A DNA stretch of 64,000 bases, from positions 1 through 64,000 of the forward strand of contig NW_025944533.1 of the NCBI RefSeq assembly GCF_000764305.2, read 5' to 3'. Within the stretch, counting starts at the first letter, position 1. Each line of letters starts with the position of its first letter. Position numbers and translations under genes: made by a program. Below, piece after piece: positions 62,640 to 64,000 of the stretch. The DNA is from Hyalella azteca. Its lineage: Eukaryota > Arthropoda > Malacostraca > Amphipoda > Hyalellidae. Under the pieces are notes generated by a model, which saw only the letters and a list, made by a program, of their open reading frames with translations, had not been told where the DNA came from and searched no databases.

Positions 62640-62880
62640 CCTGAAGTGAGCCACAACCCGTGCAGGCCCTTCATAAAGGTCGTAAACTCTCCATTAAGCC
62701 CCAGATTGAGCAAGTCCATTTCTCTCCGGTAACGAGTCTACTCGAGTTACCCTCAACACGCCATAAAGTGAAACGCTCTCCAGTTGAGGCCCATAAAATT
62801 GCCTCGAGACCATAGGGAGGCCGCCTCTGCTGATAACAAACTGTGGCCATTTGCACTCTTTAACTTTTTAATTTATCGCA
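62640..62880. promoter_or_regulatory. Possible cis-regulatory block with three CATAAA sites
   Basis: GC-richer DNA holds TTCATAAAGG (62670-62679), CCATAAAGTG (62761-62770) and CCATAAAATT (62791-62800). On the minus strand these read TTTATG(G), the core bound by Abd-B and Caudal homeodomains. CCATTAAG (62691) and two GATA cores (62831, 62881) are nearby, as is the imperfect palindrome GTAACGAGTCTACTCGAGTT at 62730. The block lies immediately before an exon candidate, so it may be intron, enhancer or both. Confidence 0.3.
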
Positions 62881-62881
62881 G

Positions 62882-63001
62882 ATAAAGCGGCTTGGTGGGC
62901 TGAGGTTTGACTGGGAAGACCCGGGACGACGAACACAGCAGTCATACGATGACACTCCTGTCATCGTCACGGAACGTCAGACTCGCTCATGTCCTGGCAA
63001 G
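62882..63001 (+). CDS. Candidate internal coding exon, phase 0 to 0
   Basis: The acceptor (TTTTTAATTTATCGCAG) and donor (GCAAG|GTGAGT) are both strong, and the exon is exactly 40 codons with no stop in frame 0, beginning IKRLGGLRFDWEDPGRR and containing YDDTPVIVTERQTRSCPGK. GC is well above background. It joins in frame to the phase-0 exon ending at 58822. Composition is polar, perhaps a disordered region; no family is recognised. A hairpin CGATGACA-CTCC-TGTCATCG (62947-62966) lies inside it. Further exons would lie beyond this window. Among the unknown exons here this has the best signals. Confidence 0.45.
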
Positions 63002-64000
63002 GTGAGTGCAAAGACCTTAAATTTGCATTGTCATGATCACTATTGCAGGTATTACCATTGCATACAAAAATTAAATCTTAAGCTTTTAAAGAATGAATAA
63101 ATCAATTTATTTGAAGGAAACGACGAAACATCAGAAAAAATTGACCAGCAGTGTGAAATACCAAATAGAATGTTTTAAAATATAAATTGAAACTATTCTC
63201 ACAATAATTTGTGTGATTCACTTCTGAATTGAGTTTAATATATTTCTCTTAAATTATATCAGATTCTCGATAAAAAGTTAAAAAACAACTGCGCTAGAAA
63301 TTTTCTCAGAAATTAATTTCTATTTATTTTTTCGGAAGGTTTTAAAATTACCTAATATGTTCAGGGTAAGCTTCAGTTTAGTTAAATCAGCAAGTAACTT
63401 TAATTATTTATTCAAGGGGACCTACCACATAATAAATGAAAACGGCGGGTAAAACAAACTTTTAGCGCGTAAATGAACAATACTGATCGTAGCGAGGTAT
63501 TAGTTAGATTTATTAATTCTTAGGGGGCGGATAGTGAGGCGCTGTAAAATATAAATGGGGTTTGAAGAAACTTTTTATATTTTTAACGATTTATATTTAA
63601 AGTAAGAAATTACTTCATTTAGAAAAGCTAGGCTAAATGTAAGTTATATATTGAACGTAGGTTTTTGCAAGTCTTCTTAAATTTAAGATTATTTCATTTG
63701 GGAAAATTTTACGAAGATTTCGATTAACGGAATTTTAAAATCGCAGGAAATATATGAGACATTAAATAACAGTTTATAAAATGTTGCTATGAATTAGCGT
63801 CATAAGCTGTGACGGGAGATAAATAGGAGATCAAGGTTTATAATTAATAGCTGTATACACGATGACAGCATTCAGGATAATAAGATTAGCGATAACTGGT
63901 TTCGGGATAAATTAACAAAATTTCTAAATCTCTGCCATTATTATACGCGGAAAAGCGTTGGGTTAAGCTGGTACAGTGCACGATAAAAGATATATGTTTT
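63002..64000. other. AT-rich, no gene seen
   Basis: No open frame of note, no repeat and no splice pair. It would be intron of the plus-strand unit if that unit is real. Confidence 0.5.

Overview
This window looks like arthropod (most probably pancrustacean) nuclear DNA from a Hox cluster. It is AT-rich, almost wholly non-coding, and full of short tandem arrays. The one gene that can be named with confidence is Antennapedia (Antp), on the minus strand. Its homeodomain exon is at 19551-19801 and its YPWM/Gln-rich exon at 40449-41175, with an intron of about 20.6 kb between them. The homeodomain (RKRGRQ start, [15 protein letters not shown] end) is the Antp type, not Scr, ftz, Ubx or abd-A. The C-terminus ends in TSPQ as in insect Antp.

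Layout, left to right. 1-9.4 kb: AT-rich sequence with a ~128-bp tandem array, palindromic repeat debris at 3.3-3.7 kb and a 42-bp minisatellite at 7.65-8.22 kb. 9.4-10.7 kb: three possible plus-strand exons of an unknown gene. 10.7-18.5 kb: no supported gene. 18.75-19.8 kb: Antp 3' UTR and homeodomain exon. 19.8-40.4 kb: the Antp intron, holding a tRNA-like SINE, an intact Nextera mate-pair junction adapter (21030-21067, a sequencing artefact), minisatellites, and a plus-strand candidate first exon behind a CRE site at 26.04 kb. 40.4-41.2 kb: Antp YPWM exon. 41.2-50.2 kb: GC-rich pockets, an 85-bp array, segmental duplications, and a candidate upstream Antp coding exon at 49942-50070 that would join in frame to the 41175 acceptor. 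50.2-58.5 kb: AT-rich with two large tandem duplications and a retroelement gag-like remnant. 58.5-63.0 kb: a GC-rich promoter-like block and three plus-strand exon candidates with good splice signals, forming a possible multi-exon transcript opposite in direction to Antp. 63-64 kb: nothing recognised.

Antp is a DNA-binding regulator of segment identity; nothing else in the window can be tied to it functionally. The plus-strand candidates (9.5-10.7, 26.06, 58.7-63.0 kb) come only from open frames, GC rise and splice consensus, and I recognise no family in them. Three single Ns (20726, 25021, 54918), the adapter and a nearly identical 317-bp tandem duplication show that this is a draft assembly, so distances, especially the intron length, should be treated with care.
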